From BOG-931 sp963781725 (lineage in GTDB: Bacteria; Pseudomonadota; Alphaproteobacteria; Rhizobiales; Xanthobacteraceae), in the NCBI GenBank assembly GCA_963781725.1, contig CAWAGV010000002.1, forward strand, positions 1,612,001 through 1,676,000: 64,000 nucleotides of DNA, written 5' to 3'. The notes under the pieces are model-generated. The model was given only the letters and a program-made list of their open reading frames with translations, was not told where the DNA came from and did no database searches. The position numbers and the translations under genes were made by a program. Position 1 is the stretch's first letter. Each line of letters opens with the position of its first letter. Shown here one piece after another: positions 1 to 9,769 of this stretch.

Positions 1-37
1 CGCCGGAACATGACCAATAACTCAAGGAGACCGCCCC

Positions 38-1642
38 ATGGCGACCGTAAGCGCCAATAAACTTGAACTCCTGCAGATCGCCGATGCGGTCGCCCGGGAA
101 AAAGCCATCGATCGCAAGATCGTGCTCGGCGCCATGGAGGACGCGATCGCCAAGGCGGCGCGCTCACGGTACGGCAGCGAGACCGAAGTCCGCGCCGAGA
201 TCGATCCGAAGAGCGGCGAGTTGCATCTGTCGCGCCATATGCTGGTCGTCGATCAGGTCGAAAATCCCTCGTCGCAGATCACAATCGAAGAAGCCCGCCG
301 CCATCACCCGGCCGCGCAGGTTGGCGACACCATCGCCGACAAGCTGCCGCCGCTGGAATACGGCCGCATCGCCGCACAGTCGGCCAAACAGGTCATCGTG
401 CAGAAAGTGCGCGAGGCCGAGCGCGACCGGCAATACGACGAATACAAGGACCGCATCGGCGATATCGTCAACGGCATCGTCAAGCGCGTCGAATACGGCA
501 ACGTCGTTGTCGATCTCGGCCGCGGCGAGGCGATCGTGCGCCGCGACGAAATGCTGCCGCGCGAAGTGTTCCGCAACGGCGACCGGATCCGCGCCTACAT
601 CTACGATGTGCGGCGCGAGCAGCGCGGCCCGCAGATCTTCCTGTCGCGCACCCATCCGCAATTCATGGCCAAGCTGTTCGCGCAGGAAGTGCCTGAAATC
701 TATGACGGAATCGTCGAAGTGAAGGCGGTGGCCCGCGACCCCGGTTCGCGCGCCAAGATCGCCGTGCAATCGCGCGATTCTTCGGTCGATCCGGTCGGCG
801 CCTGCGTCGGCATGCGCGGTTCGCGCGTCCAGGCCGTGGTCAACGAGCTGCAGGGCGAGAAGATCGATATCATCCCGTGGTCGATGGATATCGCCACCTT
901 CGTCGTCAACGCACTGGCGCCCGCCGAAGTCGCCAAGGTGGTGCTCGACGAAGAGCGCGAACGCATCGAAGTCGTGGTGCCCGATCAGCAGCTTTCGCTC
1001 GCCATCGGCCGCCGCGGCCAGAACGTGCGGCTGGCGTCACAGCTCACCGGCTGGGACATCGACATCCTGACCGAGCAGGAAGAGTCCGAACGCCGTCAGG
1101 CGGAGTTCGAGAATCGCACGCGCGTGTTTATCGACTCGCTCAATGTCGACGAAGTCATCGGCCAGTTGCTGGCGTCGGAAGGTTTCAGCTCCGTCGAGGA
1201 ACTGGCGATGGTCGACGTCAAGGAAATCGCCGGCATCGAAGGCTTTGACGAGGATACCGCGACCGAACTGCAAAATCGCGCCCGCGAACATCTCGCCAAG
1301 ATCGAAGCCGAGTATGACGACAAGCGCAAAGAGCTCGGCGTCGAGGATGCGCTCAAGGACGTCCCCGGCGTGACGACGGCGATGCTGGTGAAGTTCGGCG
1401 AGAACAGCGTCAAGACCGTCGAAGACCTGGCCGGCTGCGCCACCGACGATCTGGTCGGCTGGACCGAACGCAAGGACGGCGAAAGCAAGCGCGAGCCCGG
1501 CATCCTCGACGGCTTCGAAATATCGCGCGAGGAAGCCGAAGCCATGATCATGCAGGCGCGGCTGCAAGCCGGCTGGATCACGGAAGCGGATCTTGCACCG
1601 CCTGCGGCGGCCGACGCGGAAGTGGCCGAGGCGCAACCGTAA
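38..1642 (+). CDS. nusA: Transcription termination/antitermination factor NusA
   Basis: NusA binds RNA polymerase and nascent RNA and modulates pausing, termination and antitermination. The 534-aa product has the family layout: an N-terminal polymerase-binding domain (about 1-130), an S1 domain (about 140-205, around VNGIVKRVEYGNVVVDLG), two KH domains (about 235-350, with GACVGMRGSRVQ and AIGRRGQNVRLAS), and a C-terminal pair of helix-hairpin-helix acidic repeats (about 370-500). The ATG follows an AAGGAGA ribosome site at good spacing. It opens a plus-strand operon with ylxR and infB, the classical nusA-infB arrangement. The ribosome-maturation gene rimP, usually just upstream, would lie outside the window. 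Confidence 0.97.
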   Translation: MATVSANKLELLQIADAVAREKAIDRKIVLGAMEDAIAKAARSRYGSETEVRAEIDPKSGELHLSRHMLVVDQVENPSSQITIEEARRHHPAAQVGDTIADKLPPLEYGRIAAQSAKQVIVQKVREAERDRQYDEYKDRIGDIVNGIVKRVEYGNVVVDLGRGEAIVRRDEMLPREVFRNGDRIRAYIYDVRREQRGPQIFLSRTHPQFMAKLFAQEVPEIYDGIVEVKAVARDPGSRAKIAVQSRDSSVDPVGACVGMRGSRVQAVVNELQGEKIDIIPWSMDIATFVVNALAPAEVAKVVLDEERERIEVVVPDQQLSLAIGRRGQNVRLASQLTGWDIDILTEQEESERRQAEFENRTRVFIDSLNVDEVIGQLLASEGFSSVEELAMVDVKEIAGIEGFDEDTATELQNRAREHLAKIEAEYDDKRKELGVEDALKDVPGVTTAMLVKFGENSVKTVEDLAGCATDDLVGWTERKDGESKREPGILDGFEISREEAEAMIMQARLQAGWITEADLAPPAAADAEVAEAQP

Positions 1643-1651
1643 AAGGAACGC

Positions 1652-2293
1652 ATGATCGGACAACAGCAACACGCCGAGCTCGACAGCGGGCCGCATTCAC
1701 GCGAACGCGAACGCATGTGCGTTCACACGCGCGAAGTCCGGCCGGTGGCGGATCTGATCCGCTTCGTTGTCGGACCAGATGGCGTTGCGGTGCCCGATCT
1801 CAAAAGCAAGCTGCCCGGCCGTGGCGTCTGGGTCACCGCGACCCAGGACGCGCTCGCCGAAGCCATCAAACGCAAGACGTTGGCGCGCGGCTTTAAGCGT
1901 GAGGTTCGGTTGTCCGCCGATTTGGTGGCGCAAACCGGGCACCTCCTCGAACGCGCGGTGTTTGACGCCCTGGCCATGGCCGGAAAGGCCGGTCTGGTCG
2001 TGGCCGGATTCGGCAAAACCGAGGCGGCGCTCGCCGCCGACCGGGTTGCCGGCCTCATCCACGCGGCGGAAGCCGCGCCGGACGGGGTCCGCAAGCTCGG
2101 CGCAGTGCTGCGAAAGTATGGGCTGGAGGGCGAAATCCCTCTGATTTTGACCCTGACCTCGGAACAATTGGATTTGGCACTGGGGCGCTCAAATGTGATA
2201 CATGCAGCCCTGCTTGCCGGGCCTGTAACCGACACTTTTTTGGCGCGTTATCGGCGCCTCGAGCGGTTCCGGTCCGGCGACCGGCGTGCATAG
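1652..2293 (+). CDS. ylxR: YlxR-family RNA-binding protein with L7Ae-like C-terminal half
   Basis: The N-terminal part (about 20-95) is a DUF448/YlxR domain, recognisable from RMCVHTREVRP and the GRGVWV core of this nucleic-acid-binding fold. The C-terminal part (about 100-200) resembles the L7Ae/L30e-like extension common in alphaproteobacterial YlxR proteins (LVVAGFGKTEAAL). At 213 aa it is about twice the length of single-domain YlxR, as expected for the fused form. It starts 9 bp after the nusA stop and ends 12 bp before infB, so it is co-transcribed with them. The precise role is not settled; an effect on RNA or transcription is inferred from the family and the position. Confidence 0.9.
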   Translation: MIGQQQHAELDSGPHSRERERMCVHTREVRPVADLIRFVVGPDGVAVPDLKSKLPGRGVWVTATQDALAEAIKRKTLARGFKREVRLSADLVAQTGHLLERAVFDALAMAGKAGLVVAGFGKTEAALAADRVAGLIHAAEAAPDGVRKLGAVLRKYGLEGEIPLILTLTSEQLDLALGRSNVIHAALLAGPVTDTFLARYRRLERFRSGDRRA

Positions 2294-2305
2294 AAATGGA
2301 AGCGA

Positions 2306-4879
2306 ATGGCTGAGACGACCAAGAGCGGCGATAAACTGAGCGTGACCCAGACCAAGACGCTGACGCTAAAGCCACGCGTCGAGCAGGGCATGGTCCGCCA
2401 GAGCTTCAGCCATGGCCGCAGCAAGGCCGTGGTCGTCGAGAAGGTCAAGCGCCGTATCGGCCCGGCCGAAGCCAAGCCCGAGCCGGCCGCAGCGGCGCCG
2501 GCGGCGCCAAAGCGAACAGCCGCACCGGCGGCCCCTGCCGCAAGGACGACTGCGGCGCCCGCGACACCCGCGGCTGCCACGCCGAAGCAATCCGGCGTCG
2601 TGCTGCGCACGCTGACCGATGATGAACGCAGCGCCCGCGCCCATGCGCTGGCCGGCGCCCAGTTGCGCGAACACGAAGAACGCGAACGCGCCGAGGAAGA
2701 CGCACGCGTCCGCCGGACCCGGGAAGACTCGGAGCGCGCCGAGCGCGCCGCCGCTGAAGCGCGCAAGCAAACCGAAGAGTCCCGCCGCAAGCACGACGAG
2801 GAAACCAAGCGCAAGGCCGACGAAGTTGCGAAGAAGCGGTTCGGCACTGATGCCGTAACAGCCGCCAAACCCGGCGCCCGGCCGGCCATGGAAGCCGAGG
2901 AGGACGAGGCACCCCGGCCGCGCCGCGGTGTCGGCGGCGCGCCTGCACGTCCTGCGCCGGCGCCGAAGCCGACCCGTGTCGGAGCTGAAAAACGCCGTGG
3001 CCGCCTCACCGTCGTGACCGCGCTCACCGCCGACGAGGTGCGCGAGCGTTCCGTCGCGTCGTTCCGCCGCCGCGTGCAACGCATCAGCGGCCATCGCGAC
3101 GAGCCGAAGGAAAAGATCGCCCGCGAAGTGATCATCCCGGAAACCATCACCATTCAGGAATTGGCCAACCGCATGGCCGAGCGCTCCGTCGACGTCGTGC
3201 GCATCCTGATGCAGCAGGGCCACATGGCGAAGATCACCGATACGATCGACGCCGATACCGCCCAGCTGATCGCCGAGGAACTCGGTCACACCGTGCGCCG
3301 CGTCGCCGAGTCCGACGTCGAAGAAGGCATGTTCGACACGCCCGACGATGCCGCGAACCTGCAACCCCGCGCGCCGGTCGTCACCATCATGGGCCACGTC
3401 GATCACGGCAAAACGTCGCTGCTCGACGCCATCCGTTCGACTGAAGTTGCGGCCGGCGAGGCCGGCGGCATTACCCAGCACATCGGCGCCTATCAGGTGA
3501 CCTCGCCGTCCGGCGGACGCATCACCTTCATCGACACCCCCGGCCACGCCGCGTTCACCGCGATGCGCGCCCGCGGCGCCAAGATCACCGACATCGTCAT
3601 CCTGGTCGTGGCCGCCGACGACGGCGTCATGCCGCAGACCGTTGAAGCGATCCAGCACGCCAAGGCGGCGAAGGTGCCGATCATCGTCGCCATCAACAAG
3701 ATCGACAAACCGGACGCCAGGCCGGAGCGCGTGCGCACCGAGCTGCTGCAACACGAAATCCAGGTCGAGTCGCTCGGCGGCGATGTGCTTGAGCTCGAAG
3801 TCTCCGCCAAGGAGAAGACCAATCTCGACAAGCTGCTCGATATGATCGCGCTGCAGGCCGAGGTGCTCGAGCTGAAGGCCAATCCGAACCGGCCGGGCGA
3901 AGGCACCGTGATCGAAGCCCGGCTCGACCGCGGCCGCGGCCCGGTCGCCACCGTGCTGGTCCAGCGCGGCACGCTCAAGCAAGGCGACATCGTCGTCGCC
4001 GGCACGGAATGGGGGCGCGTGCGCGCCCTGATGTCCGATACCGGCAACTCCGTCGTTGCCGCCGGTCCGTCGATGCCGGTCGAAGTGTTGGGTTTCAACT
4101 CCACGCCGGAAGCCAGCGATCGTCTCGCCGTGGTCGAAACCGAAGCCCGCGCCCGCGAAATCACCGATTATCGTGACCGCCAGAAGCGCGACAAAATGGC
4201 GGCGCGGCAAACCGGCATGCGCGGCTCGCTCGAACAGATGATGAGCCAGATCAAGAGCGCGGGCCGCAAGGAATTCCCGCTGGTGATCAAGGGCGACGTG
4301 CAGGGTTCGGTCGAGGCGATCATCGGCGCGCTCGAGAAACTCTCCACCGAGGAAGTGATGGCGCGCATCATCTTCTCCGGCGCCGGCGGCATTACCGAAT
4401 CCGATATCACGCTGGCGCAGGCCTCCAACGCCGCGGTGATCGGTTTCAACGTCCGCGCCCACAAGGAAGCGCGCGAGGCGGCGGAGCAGGCCGGTATCGA
4501 GATCCGCTACTACGACATCATTTACGCTCTCGTCGACGACGTGAAGAAGGCGATGTCGGGACTGCTGGCGCCGACGCTGCGCGAGACCATGCTCGGCAAC
4601 GCCACCATTCTCGAAGTCTTCAAGGTGTCGAAGGTCGGCAACGTCGCCGGCTGCCGCGTCACCGACGGGACCGTCGAACGCGGCGCCAATGTCCGGCTCA
4701 TCCGCGACAGCGTCGTCGTGCACCAGGGCAAGCTGTCGCAACTCAAGCGCTTCAAGGACGATGCGCGCGAGGTGGTTGCCGGCCAGGAATGCGGCATGGC
4801 GTTCGAGAATTATCAGGACATGAAGGCCGGCGACACGATCGAGTGTTATCGCGTGGAGACGGTGCAGCGGACATTGTGA
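2306..4879 (+). CDS. infB: Translation initiation factor IF-2
   Basis: IF-2 is the GTPase that places initiator tRNA on the 30S subunit and promotes subunit joining. The 857-aa protein has an IF2-associated N-terminal segment (KTLTLKPRVEQG), a long Ala/Pro/Arg/Glu-rich charged linker (about 50-250), and an IF2_N domain (about 275-340). The GTPase domain follows (about 355-525), with G1 GHVDHGKTS, G3 DTPGHAAF, G4 NKID and the G5 region SAKEKT. Domains II, III and the initiator-tRNA-binding C-terminal domain complete it. An AAGCG-type ribosome site precedes the ATG, 12 bp after ylxR. A large reverse-strand open frame here is a codon-bias shadow. Confidence 0.97.
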   Translation: MAETTKSGDKLSVTQTKTLTLKPRVEQGMVRQSFSHGRSKAVVVEKVKRRIGPAEAKPEPAAAAPAAPKRTAAPAAPAARTTAAPATPAAATPKQSGVVLRTLTDDERSARAHALAGAQLREHEERERAEEDARVRRTREDSERAERAAAEARKQTEESRRKHDEETKRKADEVAKKRFGTDAVTAAKPGARPAMEAEEDEAPRPRRGVGGAPARPAPAPKPTRVGAEKRRGRLTVVTALTADEVRERSVASFRRRVQRISGHRDEPKEKIAREVIIPETITIQELANRMAERSVDVVRILMQQGHMAKITDTIDADTAQLIAEELGHTVRRVAESDVEEGMFDTPDDAANLQPRAPVVTIMGHVDHGKTSLLDAIRSTEVAAGEAGGITQHIGAYQVTSPSGGRITFIDTPGHAAFTAMRARGAKITDIVILVVAADDGVMPQTVEAIQHAKAAKVPIIVAINKIDKPDARPERVRTELLQHEIQVESLGGDVLELEVSAKEKTNLDKLLDMIALQAEVLELKANPNRPGEGTVIEARLDRGRGPVATVLVQRGTLKQGDIVVAGTEWGRVRALMSDTGNSVVAAGPSMPVEVLGFNSTPEASDRLAVVETEARAREITDYRDRQKRDKMAARQTGMRGSLEQMMSQIKSAGRKEFPLVIKGDVQGSVEAIIGALEKLSTEEVMARIIFSGAGGITESDITLAQASNAAVIGFNVRAHKEAREAAEQAGIEIRYYDIIYALVDDVKKAMSGLLAPTLRETMLGNATILEVFKVSKVGNVAGCRVTDGTVERGANVRLIRDSVVVHQGKLSQLKRFKDDAREVVAGQECGMAFENYQDMKAGDTIECYRVETVQRTL

Positions 4880-4907
4880 GTTCAAGACTCACGGTTCGTC
4901 GTACGTC

Positions 4908-4987
4908 ATTGCCGGATTTGTTCCGGTAATCCCGAAAGGTCAGGCACTGCAAAATTGAAACGAGATGCCCGGATCAAGTCCGGGCAT
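4908..4987. repeat. Two adjacent REP-like palindromes between infB and rbfA
   Basis: The gap between infB and rbfA holds two hairpins. The second, 4965-4987, is a perfect 9-bp stem (ATGCCCGGA / TCCGGGCAT) with a TCAAG loop. The first, 4908-4930, is a 9-bp stem with one G.U pair (ATTGCCGGA / TCCGGTAAT). Sequences of this kind, with a stem around CCCGGA...TCCGGG followed by GAC, are typical dispersed intergenic palindromes of Rhizobiales. They may affect mRNA stability between the two genes. Only this one copy pair was noticed in the window, so the dispersed nature is inferred from family knowledge. Confidence 0.6.
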
Positions 4988-5013
4988 GACACGCATAGAA
5001 TTTGGTTTGGACC

Positions 5014-5433
5014 ATGCCACGTCATCAACGCTCCCCTCATCGCGACCAGGCCGGCGGCGGCTCGCAGCGTCAGCTCCGCGTCGGCGAATTGATCCGTCAC
5101 GAGCTCGCCGAAATGCTGTCGCGCGGCGACATCCACGACCCGGTGATCGAACGCCACATGGTCACGGTGCCGGAAGTGCGGGTCTCGCCCGACTTGCGGC
5201 TCGCCACCATCTACGTCATGCCGCTCGGCGGCCGCGATATCGAAGCGGTGATCGAGGCGCTCGACCGCAACAAGCGCTATGTGCGCGGCGTGATCGCGCG
5301 GCGCGTTAACTTAAAATTTGCGCCTGAAATTCGCTTCCGCGTTGACGAGCGATTCGACGAAGCGGAACGGATCGAGAAGCTTTTGCGAACACCTGCGGTC
5401 CAACGCGACCTCGATCACGGCAAGGACGAATAA
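5014..5433 (+). CDS. rbfA: 30S ribosome-binding factor RbfA
   Basis: RbfA binds the 30S subunit near helix 1 of 16S rRNA and acts in late maturation and cold adaptation. The 139-aa product shows the KH-like RbfA fold, with QLRVGELIRHELAEML near the start and the conserved VRVSPDLRLATIYVMPLGG strand. The region from about 75 to 115 (KFAPEIRFRVDERFDEAERI) matches the family C-terminal motif. The ATG at 5014 is preferred over a TTG 12 bp upstream. The stop codon overlaps the truB start by one base (TAATG), which indicates translational coupling. Confidence 0.94.
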   Translation: MPRHQRSPHRDQAGGGSQRQLRVGELIRHELAEMLSRGDIHDPVIERHMVTVPEVRVSPDLRLATIYVMPLGGRDIEAVIEALDRNKRYVRGVIARRVNLKFAPEIRFRVDERFDEAERIEKLLRTPAVQRDLDHGKDE

Positions 5434-6440
5434 TGCCGGTTACCGAACTCGAACCAGCGTCTCCAGCGCCGCCGGCGCCGGAAACCAAGAAAATAAAAAA
5501 ACGCGACGTGCATGGCTGGGTGGTGCTCGACAAACCGGTCGGCATGACCTCGACGCACGCGGTCGCGGTGATCAAGCGGCTGTTCGCGGCAAAGCGCGCC
5601 GGCCACGCCGGCACGCTCGATCCGCTCGCCTCCGGTTCCCTGCCCATTGCGCTGGGTGAAGCGACCAAGACCGTGCCGTTCGTGGTCGACAGCCGCAAAG
5701 CCTATCAGTTCACCGTGCGCTGGGGCGAAGAGCGCGATACCGACGACGCCGAGGGGCGCGTGGTTAACACCGGCGACAAGCGGCCCGATGCGGAGGCGAT
5801 ACGGCTCGCCTTGCCGCAATTCACCGGCACCATCGCGCAGGTGCCGCCGCGCTATTCGGCGATCAAGATCGGCGGTGAACGCGCCTACGACCTGGCGCGC
5901 GACGGCGAGCAGGTCGAGCTTGCAGCCCGCAACGTCGACATCCACCGGCTCGAGCTTGTCGGCATGCCGGACCCGGACCACGCCATTTTTCTGGCTGAGT
6001 GCGGCAAAGGCACGTATGTCCGGGCCGTGGCGCGCGATCTTGGCCGCCTTTTGGGCGTATTTGGCCACGTTTCAGCGCTGCGCCGGAACCGGGTCGGGCC
6101 GTTTGGCGAAGCGGACATGATTCCGCTGGAACCCCTGGAATCTTTATGTCATAGAGCAGCCGCCGGTGAGGGACACCTTGCCGACGCACTCCTGCCGATC
6201 GAGACCGCGCTGGACGACATCCCGGCGCTGGCCGTGAGCCCGGCAGATGCGGCACGGCTCGCAAGAGGCCAAGCCGCTTTATTGCGCGGACGGGATGCCA
6301 CCATCTTCCGCGGTATGGTCCAGGTCGCATGTGGCGGCCAGCTCGTGGCCATTGCCGAGGTCGAACGCGGCGAAATCCTCCCCAAGCGCGTGTTTAATTT
6401 GAACGGCGTGGCTGGTCGCGCCGCCAGAAAAAGAGGTTAG
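5433..6440 (+). CDS. truB: tRNA pseudouridine(55) synthase TruB
   Basis: TruB makes pseudouridine-55 in the T-loop of tRNAs. The 335-aa protein contains the catalytic motif GHAGTLDPLASG at about residues 52-63, whose Asp is the nucleophile, and the family segment QVPPRYSAIKIGGERAYDLAR at about 132-152. A PUA-like C-terminal region follows. The first about 28 residues are a Pro/Ala/Lys-rich extension ahead of the conserved GWVVLDKPVGMTS. The gene starts on the last base of the rbfA stop and is followed after 4 bp by rpsO, in the usual rbfA-truB-rpsO-pnp order. Confidence 0.95.
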   Translation: MPVTELEPASPAPPAPETKKIKKRDVHGWVVLDKPVGMTSTHAVAVIKRLFAAKRAGHAGTLDPLASGSLPIALGEATKTVPFVVDSRKAYQFTVRWGEERDTDDAEGRVVNTGDKRPDAEAIRLALPQFTGTIAQVPPRYSAIKIGGERAYDLARDGEQVELAARNVDIHRLELVGMPDPDHAIFLAECGKGTYVRAVARDLGRLLGVFGHVSALRRNRVGPFGEADMIPLEPLESLCHRAAAGEGHLADALLPIETALDDIPALAVSPADAARLARGQAALLRGRDATIFRGMVQVACGGQLVAIAEVERGEILPKRVFNLNGVAGRAARKRG

Positions 6441-6444
6441 CACG

Positions 6445-6714
6445 ATGTCGCTTTCGACCGCGAAAAAAGCGGATGTTATCAAGGCGTATGCCGTCAAGTC
6501 CGGCGACACGGGTTCTCCCGAGGTCCAGGTTGCGCTGCTCTCAGAGCGGATCACCGAGCTGACGGAACACTTCAAGACTCACGTCAAAGACAATCATTCG
6601 CGCCGCGGCTTGTTGAAGCTGGTGTCGCAACGCCGCCAGATTCTGGACTACCTGCGGCGCACCAATGAGGGCCGTTACAAGGAACTGATTGAACGGCTGG
6701 GCATCCGCCGTTGA
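6445..6714 (+). CDS. rpsO: 30S ribosomal protein S15
   Basis: S15 is a primary-binding protein of the 30S platform. The product is 89 aa, the standard family length, with the conserved segments DTGSPEVQVALLSERI, HSRRGLLKLVSQRR and LDYLRRTNEGRYKELIERLG. A GAGGTTAGCACG leader lies just upstream of the ATG. In many bacteria rpsO and pnp are co-transcribed, and the RNA between them is processed by RNase III. The 247-bp gap downstream here contains strong hairpins, listed separately. Confidence 0.97.
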   Translation: MSLSTAKKADVIKAYAVKSGDTGSPEVQVALLSERITELTEHFKTHVKDNHSRRGLLKLVSQRRQILDYLRRTNEGRYKELIERLGIRR

Positions 6715-6721
6715 AGAATCG

Positions 6722-6895
6722 CGCGCGGGACTGTCCCGCGCGTCCCGGAGGCGGACTGCAAAGTGCGGCCGCCGTTTGTCCGGCAGCCAAGGCTGCCGAT
6801 TAGAGCGACGGGCCCGTTGCCCGCGCATCACTGGAAAGCCCGATGGCCATGGCAGGATCGCTGGACGCTGTTTGGACTCGCAACGCTGTTGCGAG
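6722..6895 (+). promoter_or_regulatory. Hairpin-rich rpsO-pnp leader, possible pnp autoregulation site
   Basis: The 247-bp gap between rpsO and pnp contains two perfect stems. One is at 6722-6742 (CGCGCGGGA with TCCCGCGCG). The other is at 6877-6895 (CTCGCAAC with GTTGCGAG, loop GCT). A weaker pairing of CATGG with CCATG lies closer to the start. In enterobacteria the pnp leader forms a duplex that is cut by RNase III and then degraded by PNPase, which gives autoregulation. The position and structure fit that model here, but the function is inferred. No T-tract follows the stems, so they do not look like terminators. Confidence 0.45.
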
Positions 6896-6961
6896 CCGCA
6901 GCTTCTCGCCGTCTTGCTCATGGCTTTCGCGCTTGTCCGAAAACCATGAAAGACGATCGCA

Positions 6962-9134
<2,173 letters not shown>

Positions 9135-9165
9135 TTCCCCGCTCTCGCATCCACCAACGAATACG

Positions 9166-9191
9166 AAAGGCGGCCTTCGGGCCGCCTTTTT
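9166..9191 (+). terminator. Rho-independent terminator after pnp
   Basis: There is a perfect 10-bp stem (AAAGGCGGCC with GGCCGCCTTT) with a TTCG tetraloop, followed by further Ts, 32 bp after the pnp stop. It marks the 3' end of the nusA-to-pnp transcription block. Confidence 0.9.
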
Positions 9192-9277
9192 GTTGCGCCG
9201 CCAAGGTTTTGCGCCCGGCGGATGGTCACGCGCATAATTTACATCAAAATCAATAGGTTAACTGCAAAGCGAAAAGC

Positions 9278-9318
9278 TGTGACCGGGGTCACGCCACGGC
9301 CCGACGCGCTCCTGTAGG
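9278..9318 (+). promoter_or_regulatory. CRP/FNR-type palindrome and -10-like element, unit 1
   Basis: TGTGACCGGGGTCACG at 9278-9293 matches the half-site layout TGTGA-N6-TCACA of CRP-family regulators in 9 of the 10 fixed positions. A TGTAGG hexamer at 9313-9318 follows. If it is the -10, the palindrome centre lies about 40 bp upstream of the start, close to the class II activator position of -41.5. The site precedes the 38-aa gene at 9361. A second, very similar arrangement occurs at 9606-9648. The regulator identity is inferred from the motif only. Confidence 0.5.
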
Positions 9319-9360
9319 GTGATTTCCGGTTGAGGGCAGCACGGAAAAGTGGAGGTCGAC

Positions 9361-9477
9361 ATGACCGCTCTGATCGTAAGGACTCAGTCCCGGTTCAAAC
9401 GCTGGTTCAAGGATTTCACCGCGAAGAACAAGCCGCCGCACCGCTGGTACGAGTACGACGGTTACGGAATTGGGTGA
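9361..9477 (+). CDS. 38-aa cationic microprotein, hypothetical
   Basis: A short gene reads from ATG 9361 to TGA 9475-9477 and encodes 38 residues. The N-terminal two thirds is basic and aromatic (RFKRWFKDFTAKNK), followed by PPHRWYEYDGYGIG. A strong ribosome site (GTGGAGG, 6-7 bp spacing) precedes it, a CRP-like palindrome lies 70 bp upstream, and a strong terminator follows 37 bp downstream. It is therefore a self-contained monocistronic unit. No membrane helix or signal peptide is visible. I do not recognise the family. An amphipathic membrane-associated or RNA-binding peptide is possible but is a guess. Confidence 0.65.
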   Translation: MTALIVRTQSRFKRWFKDFTAKNKPPHRWYEYDGYGIG

Positions 9478-9514
9478 TCGCCCCCCTCGAGGATTTCACT
9501 GAACCTTCAGTCCC

Positions 9515-9552
9515 AACCCGCCCGGGCTTTGCCACTCGGGCGGGTTTCGCTT
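9515..9552 (+). terminator. Terminator of unit 1 (after the microprotein)
   Basis: A perfect 10-bp stem (AACCCGCCCG with CGGGCGGGTT) with a 12-base loop is followed by TCGCTTT. Its core is nearly identical to the second terminator at 9694-9735, including the GGCTTTGCCAC loop. Confidence 0.85.
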
Positions 9553-9605
9553 TGGCGGCCTTCGCTCTGGCAGGCTTTGGCGGACGAAATGGCAAAGCGA
9601 CAACG

Positions 9606-9735
9606 TGTGACGGCCGTCACGGTGGCGATTGCTCCGTCGGCCTATGGTCCACATCAGACGACGCGACCCAACAACCTCTGACCTACAATCCCCAGCCCGC
9701 CCGGGCTTTGCCACCCGGGCGGGCTTCCCCTTTTC
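9606..9735 (+). ncRNA. Unit 2: CRP-like site, -10 and terminator with no clear ORF; candidate small RNA
   Basis: A perfect palindrome TGTGACGGCCGTCACG (9606-9621) is followed by a TATGGT hexamer at 9643-9648. If this is the -10, the centre sits about 41.5 bp upstream of the start, as in unit 1. A 12-bp perfect terminator stem (AGCCCGCCCGGG, 9694-9705, pairing with 9714-9725) and CTTCCCCTTTT follow. The predicted transcript of about 80 nt has no credible ORF with a ribosome site. The whole arrangement, including an upstream GCAAAGCGA element, parallels unit 1, so it may be a diverged duplicate that now makes a small RNA. No expression evidence is available. Confidence 0.4.
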
Positions 9736-9769
9736 GGGGACCGATTGATGGCGGATGCGAGGCCGGCGT

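Noticed and set aside
2366..4885. 839-codon open frame on the minus strand opposite infB
   Set aside because: High-G+C codon bias leaves antisense frames open; the product has no family features and infB is certain on the plus strand.
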